From Numida meleagris (lineage: Eukaryota > Chordata > Aves > Galliformes > Numididae): a stretch of 64,000 nt of DNA. Below the pieces are notes generated by a model that made no database searches, was not told where the DNA came from, and saw only the letters and a list, made by a program, of their open reading frames with translations. The position numbers were made by a program, and so were the translations under genes. How positions within the stretch are numbered: the stretch's first letter is position 1; the number at the start of each line of letters is the position of its first letter. Location: NCBI RefSeq assembly GCF_002078875.1, contig NC_034410.1:102275803-102339802 (forward strand). Reading direction: 5' to 3'. Shown here one piece after another: positions 46,301 through 59,739 of the stretch.

Positions 46301-46401
46301 TGAAATACGTCAGTCCTGATCTTATGGGACCACTCCCAGAGATAATACGGCAATTCGTTAGAAGTATGGATGACATTTTCCCCTTCCTATTACCCACCAT
46401 T

Positions 46402-46520
46402 TATAGGATCGGAACCCTGAGAGGGACTTTAGAAAGTCTCACAGTTATTCCCCCTGCCCTAAGGAAGGATTAACTAGTTCACTCCTCCAGCTATTTGTAA
46501 CCCCATCCCTCTCAAACAAG
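46402..46520 (-). mobile_element. CR1 LINE 3' end, degraded
   Basis: The plus strand reads TATAGGATCGGAACCCTGAG, then AGGGACTTTAGAAAGTCTCA, CCCCCTGCCCTAAGGAAGGA and TTAACTAG. This is a worn antisense copy of the CR1 3' region. It is more diverged than the copy at 36.5 kb and extends slightly further into the element. Confidence 0.65.
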
Positions 46521-47005
46521 CCCAGTGCTTGCTACAGGGTCCACTAAGGTTCCCAGAGACAGCTGCAGTCTCATAGCAAGACCTGCCAGCATATCTGGCC
46601 ATTTGCAATGGTTTGCAGTCTGGCTCGGTGGCCATACGGTTGTTTGGATGCCATCTCCGTGGGATTTATCTTCCACCTTCAAAAACAACCAACCATATGA
46701 GAGGCTGCCAAATGCCCCAAATGTAAAATCTTTACACCAAAATGCTCCTTGTAGGATGTATTGATTTATTCTTGGCTATTTCTAAAGAGCTGAGAAAGAA
46801 AATAATGTTAAACCTCAATTCAGATGATCACAATTTGAAAAACAAAGATAATCCAGAGTTGTATTATAATTTTTATAGGTACAATTTGTACCTATCTTTC
46901 AGTAGATGAGAGAGGTGGCACAGGAGAAACGGATCATTAAACAGTAGTGTGAAGCCAGGGAAATTAAGCAGCTGCTGTGCAAGCCACCTCTCTTATTCTC
47001 TGAGC

Positions 47006-47047
47006 GCGGGAGAGAAGCAGGGAAAGAGAGGGAGGGAGAGAGAGAGG
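47006..47047. repeat. GA-rich tract
   Basis: This is a short purine run with pure GA units at its right end. Confidence 0.75.
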
Positions 47048-47639
47048 TGCCAATTGTACCTCTAATACAATAATTAAAAAAAGTCTGCCTACCATCTCTC
47101 TGTAATGGCCTGCATGGGCTAGATCAAAGAGATGCTGCTGCTCACAAAGGGGCTTCTCTTTGCACAAATATGTGCACTCGCAGGTAGAACACAGACAATG
47201 GAAGCTATAATATATAGCCAACGGTAGCCTGCAGAAAGTACCAGTCGGGGTACTATCCTTTCTCTTCAGTGTGGTGCAAAACCTGCCCTTGAAATAGGAA
47301 AGGTTGTGAAACTGACGATGGAAAAGATGGGATGGGAAAGCATCAGCCACGGGCATGGAACTCAGTGCTCACAGCTCGCCCTGTTTTGGTGGGCACACGT
47401 TGCCACCGAGCACAATTCCAGCCCAGTTGGCCCACTTGCACTTCGGTGTTAGAGGCACAATTCCTATTCCAAATGCCTCCACTAAGAAAACTTCATTTTA
47501 TACAGAGTCAAGCATAAGGGCTGCTTCCAGCACTTGCTTCCATGCTTCTAGCTCCAACAGCAGGAGGTGGCACAAAACCCTTTAAAGAAAGTAACAGACG
47601 TGCCCTTGGATTATTGTGCGGAAGAAAGAGATAAAACAG

Positions 47640-48250
47640 GAACAAAGTAACAAATTATATTGTCAGAAAAAATGTGAACTTTTTGATTGGGGATGACATT
47701 TATTTTAAGTGTGCAATGACGGCAGGGAATCTGTCAGGGTAAGACATGGCAGAGGTTTCAACGTTTGTTAAGGGCGTCATGGGAATTTAACTAAAACTGT
47801 TAAAACTGACACTATTGGCTTTTGTTAACACATTAAGCATGGGAAAAGTGCCAGTCAGCATATCCTCCATAGCATCAGTTCAGTTAAATCATCTGGAAGA
47901 TGCATAGAACTGGGTGTGATAATAAATGCAACATTTTCCACACATGGATAGAGAGTGCAGAGAAGGACAGGACCATTTTGACAAGAACAACAATGAGATC
48001 ACTTTGAAAAATGCGCACCTGCTTTGTGATTTAAAAGCATGCAAGAGGGAGGACAGAGTTTTTCTAAATTTTTTTTTAAGGACGAGTGAAGCAAACTTGC
48101 TAAATGCAATACAAATGGATTCTGCGTAAGTGCTTATAGTACAAAATAACTTAATACTGGAGTGTGTATTTATGGAATTGGCTCGAGTACAATTAAAGCA
48201 CTGTGTAAAGCCTTCCACTTTAAAACAGACTCAATTACCACTTCATAGTT
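47640..48250. promoter_or_regulatory. Candidate conserved non-coding element
   Basis: This is non-repetitive AT-rich sequence with retained CpGs (CAATGACGGCAGGG, TCAACGTTTGTTAAGGGCGTC) and AAC-rich homeodomain or Fox-type motifs (GTTTGTTAA, TTTGTTAACAC). There is no open frame with a known domain. It is judged by texture only. Confidence 0.3.
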
Positions 48251-48719
48251 TGGCTGGCAGACCAACAAAAACAGAATGCCAGCCATTTACTCGCAAGAAC
48301 AGGAGATGCATTAATACAAATACAGAGGTGCCCCAGCCGGAGGGTTTGAAAAGAGCTTTACAGACCCGAATCTCCTGCAAAACATCCCGCTCACAGGCAA
48401 ATAACCAGAAAGCTGTTTGGTGAGCACGTGTACCAAGTGTTAATGGGGCCAAAGCCCCCACTCTACAATGAAATCTCCTTACACAAACAGATGCTAAAAA
48501 TGAGACTAAGCTCTGCTTTTTGAAAAGGCAAAGCGCACTGCATACACCTAACCAATCCTATATGAAGAACCATGTGAAATGTATGCATTTGTTTTGCAAG
48601 CATCTGCAACCAAGCAATAAAAAAGATGCCAAACCACCGAGTCGATCTTATAGTAAGTAAACCGATCAAAGAGAGAGGAAAAAAAGAAAAAGGGGCTTTA
48701 AACTTTGAAAGGAGTCCAC

Positions 48720-49480
48720 GGTTTCAGAAAATAATCAGAGTGAAATCAAGATTTCTTGTATAAATAAGGCCCCACCAGAGAAAAACACTGTAAACAGCCA
48801 CGTTGCTATTTACAGGGAGCTCCGACAGCAGCACAGCCATTTGCTCCTAACATGACCGCTTTTACTTTCCTGAAGTCCTTCCACAGAGAACTTTCTGCTC
48901 ATCTGCTGCTGTCTGGTTCAGCTGATAAAACACAGATGCAGAATTAAGGATAAAAAGCACAGAATGTGGCTGCCAAGAATTATTCTTTCTGCCATTCGAA
49001 CATAACCTCATGTAGTTTGATACATTCAGCGTTTACCTAAGCACTGTGTCTGAAAAAAAAAGGGAAAGCAATAACATATGGAAGCCTGGGAAGTGACCAA
49101 GAGAACGCTCTATTTTTTTGGCCATGGGAACAGAGCGGTACGTCGTCTGCCGACCCGCACAAAGGCAGGCACGGCACAGACATAACCTCATTACATACTC
49201 GAGCCTTCCACCCTTTGGACCTGCAGCAGACTCATTTCTTAGAACCTTCAAGCTCTCTAATCGATCTGCAGCCATTGCTATGCACAAGGCAGCCTTGAAG
49301 GGCATGACACCTGTGGTATAATGCCATATGTCTCTGAAGGTTTTATTATTTATTTTTAAATGAAATCTAAATAGCTGTACATGGTAAGGAAATGGTTTTC
49401 ACAGAGACTAGAGGACTGATTTAATAAAGATTGCAGTCAGAGATTACTGGCAGCTATAAAGAAACACCAGACGCCAAGAG
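48720..49480. promoter_or_regulatory. Candidate conserved non-coding cluster
   Basis: This stretch has dense CpG retention around 49130-49170 (GCGGTACGTCGTC, CCGACCCGCAC). It is flanked by AT-rich motif-like sequence such as TTATTATTTATTTTTAAATG near 49345. The combination is unusual for a neutral intron. It has open frames on both strands of 67-90 codons that look incidental. No alignment was available. Confidence 0.3.
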
Positions 49481-52400
49481 GTTTTCTGTCCCACCCGAAG
49501 GTAGGACATTTACAGATGTACGAGAAAAAGTCTAATTATGTCTGTCACCGTGAACCCTAAAACTAATGCCAGCATTGTTCCTATATGTCTTCATTTATAG
49601 CGTTAAGGGCTGAGGATAGAGGAGGGTCAAAGGATCACAGTCTTACACTGCTAGCAGCTATATTGTATAATAATTTAATTAATTAATTGCACGCATTCCC
49701 AACCTTTAGACCTACTAATGTGTGCTCGGATATTCACAGAGCTTTTATTTAATGCAGAACCTACAATACATTCTTTAGTTAGAAGGAGAGAAGAAGGCTT
49801 GATTCCATTTCTGGAGAGATTTGCTCTTAATCCGCTAAAGGTTATGTAGGCTCTCTGTGGTATCAGAAAATTAAAAATGAGGCTTTTATTTTTATTATTC
49901 CACTGCATTCTACTTTTTTTTTTTCCCTCAGATTTTCATATAGAGCTATTCTAAGTATTCCACAAAAGACAAATTGTTTCTTGGTAACTCCCCTCTTTTA
50001 CCAAATAACACATGCAAACTGGCACAAGACATGGATAATTCTGTAATTCTGTTGCGACCATCAGGTACACAGCCACCCGGAGCACTGCCCTTTCCCTGAC
50101 ACATGCCACAGCGAGCTGCCGGCTGGAGCTGCCTCGGGGGGCAGCGGAGGGCTCCTGGGAAACTTTGAAAAATAATCGCCTTAATAATATGACAGTCTGA
50201 ACAATATGGGCTGGATCCTGCAGTTCCGCTCCGCGAGGAGTTCCACCGAAGCCTACTGCTTGGTGCATGTACAAGCGCACAGGGTTGGCAGGATCCAACC
50301 TGCATTTTCTGTGTATGTTTGATTATGTTATTTTTTATTACGAATGGCATCCATCTGAAAATGGCCCAGTCAATTAATGGGCTGCTGCATCTCATTACTC
50401 GCTTGGAATTTTAATCCTCTGAGTATGACGCCAAGATAACAGCTCTAACAGTGATGTGACACAGGGATGACCAGGACTTCAGGTAGGAAGCACAAAGCAG
50501 TGCAGATTCTGAGGTCAGCCCAAGCATCTTCAAGAGTAATGAAAAAATGCAGAAATGTGGAAAACCACAGAAAAAAAACGCTAGATTGCTAAAGTATCTT
50601 TTCCCATAGAAAGAGGTTTTCCAAGTTGACTATAATCCATGCTCACAAAACACTATTTCTATTTCAAATACATTAATTAATTTCAGACTTTATGCCTTGT
50701 TTAATAAATAATAACATATAATGAACACCTAAAAAACTTATTTTCATTGCTTGGCCTTTTTGATGAGGAATGAGAAAAAAAGGGCAGGAGGGGAGAAAGA
50801 TTTCACAATTACTGAAGAGACTAAGGGTGGCGAAACTTGCTACAATTACCTGCAATAAATTCAACTGTCAAGTTTCATGCTACTGAACTTGTGCTGACAT
50901 TTTATGAGCAAATTGCTTGATTTGTTCTTTCACTAATGCAATGCCATCATTTATTTCAATAAGGTAGTAAATATTTTCACTATTACATGAAACAACCCTT
51001 TGGTTGGCTTATAATTAGAAGAATGATGCTAACTGAATTTCTTGCTTTGTTTCAATATCCCTTGTCAGTGCCATAGACCTCTCTGCCTCTCTTGTTTTTC
51101 TCAAAAGCAATTTAGAAAATGCTTGTATTTTAGACAAAAGGAGAACATTTGGTGAAAGAAAATTCATCATTAGGTATCTAGAGGTTTGTTAATAGAAAAG
51201 GCAACTCCCACAGTGTATCCTAGTGCTCAAGCCAGACACACATGCTCAGGACCAGCAAGCTGCCTTCACAGTGGGCCAAAAGTCATTATCATAATTTTAT
51301 ATTACATAGACTACATTGAAAATTTAATATATCCCAGCAAAAAGAGACAAAAGACATTTTGCATAATGCTTCTGTGAGCGCACTCTCTCTTGCTACTCTT
51401 TTAGCCACCCCATGCAGATAATCACACCAGGAAAAAGAAGTTCATTACCTAAGCCAAATCAAAATTAGGCTTTTCTTTTTGATAGGGAACTTCATTAGTA
51501 AGCCCTGTCTTATACAGCTGGGAGATTTGATGAATCTATCTTGGAGTAATAATTCAGCACAATCAGCCACATTTCTGCTTTAAGTTTTATGTCTTTGTTA
51601 CAAAAATTGAAACTATGCATATAGTATGCATTCACATATCTACAAATTCATGGCCTATTTGTTCTCATTTCACAGCACTGAAGACATGCCAGAGTGGCAG
51701 CACTACACTATGTTTGTAAACAGGTTCCCTTATTTCCATGGTGGAGTCTTCTGGACATGAAAAGTCCTCCTAAATAGTTTGGAAAATGGATTTTGCTCCT
51801 TGCTGCAGAACCTGCAATTAAATTACATTATAGAATTTATTTCATGGAAAGGAAAGGTTTTCTCCTCTACCTCCGACTTCTCCTGCTTCCCATGTTAAAC
51901 CCTCTTCTGATATGATGGTTATAAACCTAGCATTTCCGAAAGGGAAAAATGCATGGGGAAAACGTCCCACTTGTACTGCACTGAAATTAAACTCTAAAAA
52001 AGACATGAAACAAAAGCTTCTGCTATAGGTACACATAAAGATACAGAAACGTAAACATTGCTAGTTAAGCAACATATAAATTACGGAACAGAGCTGTACA
52101 TCTGCAAATCCCAATGTTAAAGCAGTAGCTACAGGGTTCTGCTGTTTCAGAGCACGTCTGGTACAGGGCTGCAGGTTGCTGCACTGCCAGCTGGGGATGT
52201 TACTTCTGTATGCTTTCCCCCCACTGACATGCCTGGATATCATGAATTCTCTTCCTATTTTCAGTGCAATAGTTATTTTCCATCGTGATCACACAGAACA
52301 ATCCACGAAAGTATTATTCACACAGAATTTCCAAAGTGCTTTACCTAGGATGGGAAAGTATCACTGTCTCCATTTTAAAGTTGTGACCAATGGCAGTTCA

Positions 52401-54100
52401 AGGCAATTAAGTGTTTCAACCACAAAGACTGAGGAAATCACTGGGAAAGCTAAGAGAAGACAATACTGAAAGGTTGGTCAGCTTCCCCTGAGCTATGAGC
52501 AATGGTCTGCTGGCCAGTGGGAATAGGAGTTATTGCATAAAGCTCTTCAAGAGGCAGCGAGATTTAAATATGCTGCAGTTGCTAAAAAATAATTTTATTC
52601 ATACCTTATCTTCTTTTACAATTAAATACAAATGGCTTTTCAGATTGCCAGTGTGCCTTGGGCTGTGTCTTGGAACAAACGTCTTTTTTTTACACCTATG
52701 GACACTCATGCCATTGGACTGTCACATCTCCATGCACACGCCTGTCTATGCACACTGTAGGGCTGGATGAGAGGCCCATAAACACCATGAGTTTGTGGTG
52801 TGGGAGGGTGAGCATCATGATCCTGACACAGAATCCATCCATTTGTTAACACTGAAACATGGAAATGACACATTCGCATACTCGTGACGTGGCTGAGATA
52901 AGGCTGTTGGAACTTTTGGGATGCAGGCAGCTCCTGCTTGGATACCAGATGGAGAAGATGCGGTGTGGCTTACAACATTCATGAGAACATCATTAAGCCC
53001 ACTAAACTTGCTCTGTAGACAAAAAGTGGACCTCCTCTTCCAGGTGTCACTGGTGGTGGCTTTGGGCACAGGCTCAGCAGGTGGCACTGGTGCTGGCTTT
53101 GGATTAGGAGACTTTAAATGACTGGACCGGACTGAATGTGAATGGGAAAAAAAGCTCAGATGCTTCTATTTAATTGATCTCTGAGACTCAGTGCACTGAA
53201 ACCTGGGGAGCCGTTGGAACCAATGTAAGTGGGTAGGCAAACCAATGCGGATCCTTGCAGGTTCCCAAAATGTCAGCACGGTGCAGAGGCACTGGCTGCC
53301 TTTTCAGTGGCAACTGGTGTGGGGTACCTGAAGGGCAGACCTTCTAGAGAGCCACTGTCTTAATCCAAACCTTCTTATCCAAAGCTTTCAGGTGTCCCTC
53401 GGACCTTTAGATAAACTGGTTTACATTGTATAAACAAATCCCATTTTTGGCTCAGAGCATTTTTGACAGCCTCTCAAATGCACAGAAATCTTAGGCTTGT
53501 CAGAGGTCCTTCATGTGACTCTCATAATACAAAGCAGCCCTACATTTTGAAATATTTCCTTTCTTCTTGTTTTCATTGAGAGAAATCACAGAGAAAATCT
53601 CTGTGAATTGTCAACAGAACCATAGAAGAATGACCATGAAGAACTCTGTGTTTACTATCAAACACATAAACTGTATGCATTTAGACACTGGAGATTTATT
53701 ACACATCCCAAGCCAAAACAGGCAGATTTACAAGAATAACACCTCTTGCTACTCTCAACGTGAACGGTGTGAAATTCTTTCCACCACTATTTAAATTAGA
53801 GTTGGAATTTATCATGGAAATCTGAAAGTTAGCCCTGATTTACAATCCGATCACTGAGCTGAATTTTCAAATATATGGATGCACACATAGTTAATCCAAG
53901 TGCACCAAATCCAGTTCAGCTATTTTCTTTTTCGCCAGATATCCACATATTATTAGAAGTACACAGCTAACCAGGTTTCATGTGGTAGACAAAATAGCAT
54001 TGTGGGATTACATTAGTCCGACAGCTGCTTTATGACTATAGCTTCCAGACCAATTTATTTAATATTGATCTTTAAACAAACATCAGTACAAATAAATTCG
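49481..54100. other. Intronic, mostly unremarkable
   Basis: This stretch holds a MIR-like relic near 52.35 kb and a short AATT repeat at 49670-49689. The frames of 149 and 115 codons at about 49946-50395 overlap on one strand and lack any recognised domain. Confidence 0.45.
52325..52430 (-). mobile_element. MIR-like SINE relic, partial
   Basis: AAAGTGCTTTACCTAGGATG and ATCACTGTCTCCATTTTAAAG mirror the antisense MIR landmarks AAAGCGCTTTACA and ATTATCCCCATTTTACAG with similar spacing. A degraded GGCAATTAAGTG follows where GGTTAAGTGAC would be expected. Confidence 0.42.
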
Positions 54101-54109
54101 AGCACTCTA

Positions 54110-54830
54110 GTCCTGAGATTTTGTATCTATAAAAGAGGCCAATATTCAGAGAAGCAGCTCTGCTTGTATTTCGCTCTTTGATTCCGTTCTCTTTGATCCT
54201 GCTAGGTATCAAATACATCAATGCCAAATTAAAAGAAATCCATCTTCAGATAAAGCTCTGTTTATAATCTTTCGTGCAGAAAGAATTTTTCTATCAATAA
54301 CTTCCAGTAAGCATTTTAAGTGATCTTTTTTATTGCTTTATTCTGATTACTACAAAAGGCAGCAATGCCTTGTCCTGACTGAATATCACACTGAACTCTC
54401 CCCAGCAAAACTATCAAGGACGGCTTCGAGAACGCGTTCCATCTTTCCCACTTTCATGCAGTTTTCCCCTTAACTACCTTCATCCAGCACTGGGGAATGG
54501 CCAAGCTCCCAGTGCCTGCCCGGCAAAGAGAGAACTGCTGCCCAGAGAGACAGGTCTGGGAGGCGGCTGTGGAGATTTTTATGGGGCAACCGTTGACCAT
54601 TTGGAGGAGGGGACAGCTGGGTGCTAAACATAAATAGGAAAGAAAACTTAGCTAGGGAAATAGATAATGAATCCTGGGATTAGACACTCAATTCAATTAG
54701 GCGGGTATATATAAATGTTAGGCATAAACGGATCCAACATAATTATTTGCACAGGACTTATTTGTGCCCTTCTTAGCTATGCCGAATGAGCGCAGATAGC
54801 AGGTTCACTGGGGACACATCCTCCACTGGT
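54110..54830. promoter_or_regulatory. Candidate enhancer with paired TCF-type sites
   Basis: Two CTTTGAT cores at 54176-54182 and 54191-54197 lie 15 bases apart in the same orientation and fit the TCF/LEF motif. From 54650 to 54810 the sequence is AT-rich yet keeps scattered CpGs (TTAGGCGGG, AAACGGATCC, GCCGAATGAGCGC). This looks constrained. The enhancer role is inference. Confidence 0.3.
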
Positions 54831-57800
54831 GTGGAACTGGGCTAAAGTTCAAAAGTTTTTGGTCACAACTTACTCAGATCTGCCATCTGGCTTATGTGCA
54901 CTGAAGTCTATGGATTATATCAGTCTCCCAAATGGAACAAGTGGATATTTCTGCTTGTTAGGGAAAAAAAAAAGAAAATAAAATGAAAATCTGCCATCCG
55001 TGTTGACCAGAAGAATGGCCACGACAGTGGCTTGCAGAGTCCCCTTTTTGGCTGCACTCAGGGCTCTCAGCTATCCCAGCAGCGTGTGCCTTGTGGAGGA
55101 GGACATGTTCCTTCCAACCTGCTGTCTGCCTGCCTTGACCACCCTGCCTCAGGCTCTGCATGTGCCAAAACTTCTGCTACAGCCTCTGCACAACGTCTCA
55201 TAGGAACCTGCTCGTTAAAAAACTTTGCTTTTCTTGGTAGTTTGTAACTATCTTGAGGAGGAGACAGCACTGCTGCTGCTTCCCTTCATCTTCATTTTAG
55301 AAGATTCTCTCCTCCCAGCCCCCTCCTATTTTTTATGGTAGCAGATTAGATGTGATTTGCAGGTGTAAACAGAAGAATGTGGAGGCAACCAAATATAATC
55401 CCACCTCATCTGGGCTACAGCTCTGTCTGTGACTAAAAATATGAAGCAAAATGATTTTCCTGACTTTGCTTCTACCTATTGAGTAAGCATCCAGTAAAGA
55501 AATGATTTGCCAGTCCACCAAGTGACTTCAGATCCTAATGCATGATAAAACGAAAGGACAAAGAAGCTATAAATTTGGTCAACAAATCTTCCTTCAAATA
55601 CATCATCCATAAAAAGTTGCATCTTGTTTACTGCTAACAGCTTAATGCCACTGGTTTGTCAGGTTTGTGAACCATGATTCCTAAAGCAAAGAGAACACAC
55701 AAGAGGTTTTATTTTTTTAAAATTGATGGCACTAATGACAGATCAGCAAATTATTATCTTGCTGTGTGATGCAATAAATAGAAGGCTGCCTTACAAAGCA
55801 AGCTGCCATCTCGGAAGACTGCTTACAGTTCCACTCATAGGTCTGAACTACTCCGAATTTAATTTCACAAGGAGTGAATTCAGATTATTTCATAACCCTT
55901 AAAGATGGCCCCAGCCTATTTTTAATGTGCTGCTGGCATTTGTGAAAACAGTACAATTACCAAAGCTGTTGCTAAAACCCACAGCTACAGAGTACGGCTC
56001 GCCTAAAATGGTCTCTGGGACCATTGTGATGGAAAAGCTACTGACACCGCAGGCTGTCCAGGAAAGCTATTGTAAAATCTATATGGTGCTAAGTCATAAC
56101 ATGAACTTTTTACAGTCTCTCTTTTAAGGGAGCTCCATACATACAGCACAGTAAAAGGCCATTCCTGGTAGATGAGTACTGAAGGCTGTGGTGTATGTAA
56201 GCTTTAACAAGATGAAAAAGCAATTCTGGTTTACTTCTCACATTAATTGTGAAACAACGGCCAAGTACAGTGTAGCAACCACACAGTCACAGTGGAAGGA
56301 AAGCAGTTCTTCTAATGCTTCATAGTTATTTGCTGTTCTTACTTTAAGGAAACCCAAATGTTCCTAGCTCTCCATCAACAAACATTTAGAGTTTCTTTTC
56401 AGTCACTGTTGCTGACCTGGGGTATAACTCTGCCATTAAAGCATCCAAGAAGCTATGGCACTTCACTTTTCTTCTCCCTCAGCAAGCATCCCTGAAGCTG
56501 TTGCGGGCTTGGTGGCAAACAGTCTGGCTGAAAGGCAGGAAAAAAAACCTCTGGCCCTTGCTACAGAACACGTACTCCAGCTCCACAGGGTCTCAGCTAC
56601 TGAGACTCCACAGGACCCTGCTAGAAGTGTCTGTCTGTTCAGCCCCGCACAGCCTCGCTCCGGCTAGGCCTTTGGATCAAACCCTTCTCATGTGAACACA
56701 GGGAGCGTCTGTGAAACTGTGGAGCAGATGTCTCCACAGAGACTCACAGATGCTGTCAGGACGGAACTTCAGGCTCAAACATTTGATGCATTTTAAAGAG
56801 GGATTCAGAATCAGACTCAAGCAGACAGATTGATCGTCTAACACTTCAAAGGCTTGAGCAGAATTGTTGTTATATTTTTCCTTTGTGCTTCCCCCCACCC
56901 ACTGGCACTAACTAAGGTGACTTGCGTTTAACTTGACATGTTGTGTGGGGAGTGCAGGAGGGGACTGCCACCTCCCAATTAAAGGAGTCGGGCAAGAATC
57001 ATTAGCTGAAACAACAGCACAGAATGTGGGTCTGAAGGAGCTGAACACGCCAGCAGAAAGTGAGCACTTAATGCAAACTCTGCTTCGTGGCACCTAGCTC
57101 TTGGTTTGGCCATACATGTGCAGCCTAGACTGAACTTCCTGGACATTCATTTCCATTCAGAGTGAGTGGTTTAAGAGAATCCCAAGATCTTAAAATGCTT
57201 TTCCCACTCCCCATCCTCACGGACTGAAAGACATTAGAAGACAAGATTACTAATTTCTTTGAACAATTCACAGAAACTATAATGTATTTTCTCCATAAAT
57301 AATGTTTGTGGTCGTTGGGTTAGTTTGTATGAGATTTGGTGGCTTTCTGGAGGGCAGAGAAGTACATTTACAAGACAGTCGTTTAACAAATAGCACATAC
57401 AAATGGTTGTCTTTGAAGAAAAAGAGAATGAAACGGGGAGGAAAGGGCGAATGCATTTGTGCTCTTCATCTAGGAACCCTAGATGTCAAAATTGTATCCT
57501 GGAGAAGTGAGGGCATCAAAAAGGAAAAAAAAACAGTCAGAAGGCTGGAAGACATGAAAATGATGCAGGAGTACTGGTGATACAGAACTACATTCAGAAG
57601 CATGCATCTGGAGATGTGGACATAATTCTGGAGAAAAAAGATTTGCCCTCTTTCAGCAGCTGCCACTTGGACAAGTTTTGCTATCTCAGCTACAACTCCT
57701 AAGCATCCCTTTTGTCCCAGGCTGAAGAGAAATACTTGTCTGGCAGTAAGTTCAAAGGGGACCTTTCATCAGTTGGGTTGAGAAGTGAGTTAGTGTTGGG

Positions 57801-58759
57801 ACTAAGTGTTTTATTGAAAATATCCCTCCCTCTCTTGTCATCAGCTATGGGAAAACAAAGGAAGAGAGGAAATACAGCTGTAAGAGAGGAGAAATACCAG
57901 TGAGATTATTAAGGGAGGCTTCAAACAACTCGGGATTATATGAACTACACAGGGAAAAGAATGTCTACTGATGGGAAGAAGAAACTGCCTAATACAAAAG
58001 TCAAAACATCTCTGTTTCTCTGCCACGTGTCCTCTGGATCAGACCAACAAATGCATGAAAGAATGTAAGATAAACTTCTCCCCAAAAGAAGGGCAAATGG
58101 AGATAAAAGCTACATACAGCACAGAAAAAGGAAGAATAGGTTGTAATTTCACCAGTGTCAATTTAATGAGGAAAGAATATGGGACTGTTAAAGGAAAATA
58201 CCAGAGATCAATGCAAAGTCTACAGTCAGCTGGTGTGTATCATGGCAAAAGGGTGAGTTATTACTTGGGAGAAAGTTTGAGGGTCTTGTCAGGGAGAGGT
58301 TGGGGAGGAGGGAGCTTTCAGTGATGTCCCTGATATGTCCATTACCGACTGAGGTTGAGGAGTGAAGGGCAATAAAGCACAGAATAACGCAAGCTCTCTC
58401 TCCTGTGCACTAGTAACAAGGCCGGGTCAGTCATGAAGAGAAAAGAGGCACTTAGGCACAAAGGAAGAGCCTCTACTATCACCTGCAACAAAGGCGCTGA
58501 AGGAATTACATGTCTGAATATTTTTATTCAGCCGACTAGGATTCAGAGATGGCTCAAGGGGACTTAATTTCAACTGCAACCTTTCTTTCCCCTCAGCTCT
58601 CCTGTTTCCTGGGTATATGCTAGTGCATAAAAGGCCTGCTGGGAGACTCCAAGGGTAGGGGGCTCTTGTCTGTCCGCTGACACAAGTGTCTTGGGAATAG
58701 CTGTCATCCTGTTATTAAATATTTAAATATTTCAAGAGCAAGCTAGATTCATCAACCTC

Positions 58760-59140
58760 TGGAAAGAGTAATCAAGAGAATGAAAGGTAGACAAAAATAA
58801 AAGGAAGAGGTTGGCTATTTTGGTGGAGAAGATGGGATCAACAGAGGAGAAAATATGCAAAGAGAGGAAAAACAGGCAGAGAAAATTGATGAGAAAAGGA
58901 AGAATAATGAGAGATAAACAAAAGGGAAAGCACTGAAACAATATAAAGAAAATAAGAGAGAAAACAGAATTGGAAAACAAGATAAAGCAGATTTTACCTG
59001 TAAAATCAGTGTCTGTACCTGTGAGAAAAAGCAAGCAAGCAAGCAAAAAGCAAGCAAGCAATACAGAAATTCTGGATGAGATGGTCAAGAAAAGCAAAAG
59101 GCAGTAAGAGGCAGACAGGTTAGGTAGAGAAAAGAAAGAA
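58760..59140. repeat. Long purine-rich tract
   Basis: About 380 bases are strongly biased to A and G on the plus strand. The minus strand shows a 151-codon frame rich in Phe, Leu and Ser that looks like a membrane protein but follows from the composition alone. Confidence 0.75.
59028..59061. repeat. AAGC tetranucleotide repeat
   Basis: About eight AAGC units are interrupted once by AAA. The repeat sits inside a longer purine-rich block. Confidence 0.88.
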
Positions 59141-59739
59141 CAAACATTATTGAGAGCCAGAAACATGCCAGTGCTGTGGAACGGCATATTTCATGATCAC
59201 AAACAGGAAACAAATGTATTTCACTCATGGCACCATTTTCCCGCTTGATTTACAAGCCAATGTTTTCTCCAGAACTAAACACAATACCTTAGCCTTGACA
59301 TGGTTTATGAGGGTCAAGATGATTATTTGGGGTTCTCCTATCCTTTAGGAAATGTACACGTGGTGGCTGCAGTAAAGGAAAATATCTGGCACAGACATTG
59401 TGACACGCATTTCATCCCAAGCCTGCCAAACAGGGGTTTGAGACAGAAGGGGACTCTGAACACAAAAGAAACAGAGTAGACCTGGCAGGGCAGCAGAAGT
59501 ACTCAAGACATTGCTCAGCATTTCACCTGATACTTTCGGGAAGCGAAGCCCCGCATCACAGTGAGCACTCATCAGGGTGATGGGACACAACATGGTGAAG
59601 TAAGAGCCAGAGAGCCTTGAACTAAGCAGTCCAGGCTAGCTAGGGAGATGAAGCGGCTGGCTGAATGTTAACAGCACTCAGGTGATGCTTTCAGCTTCAG
59701 ATGTCAAAGCTCCCTACAACCAGAATTTCAATATCACGG

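Larger units (their letters stand above)
38221..46400. other. Intronic, AT repeats and GC-rich patch
   Basis: This stretch contains a TA repeat near 38.84 kb, a TA/CA tract near 43.26 kb, a three-unit TTATCA repeat near 40.72 kb and GC-richer sequence at about 42560-42850 and 43010-43165. No coding exon is recognised. A short integrase-like peptide near 40.4 kb is treated as a finding only. Confidence 0.45.

Noticed and set aside
50205..50310. Inverted GGATCC-bearing words (GGGCTGGATCCTGCAG and GGCAGGATCCAACCTGC) suggesting a repeat or hairpin
   Set aside because: The two copies match only partly and lie about 85 bases apart. No known element was recognised.
49946..50395. 149-codon minus frame with many Cys and Pro
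   Set aside because: No zinc-finger or other pattern, no splice sites in phase, and a second overlapping frame is also open.
53981..53999. Possible upstream ZNF521 exon (plus-strand TTTCATGTGGTAGAC resembling an antisense N-H-M-x)
   Set aside because: Only a few bases fit. There is no cysteine pair upstream and no donor in phase 1.
58732..59187. 151-codon minus frame resembling a membrane protein
   Set aside because: Its Phe/Leu/Ser richness comes from the purine-rich plus strand. It is low-complexity, not a gene.
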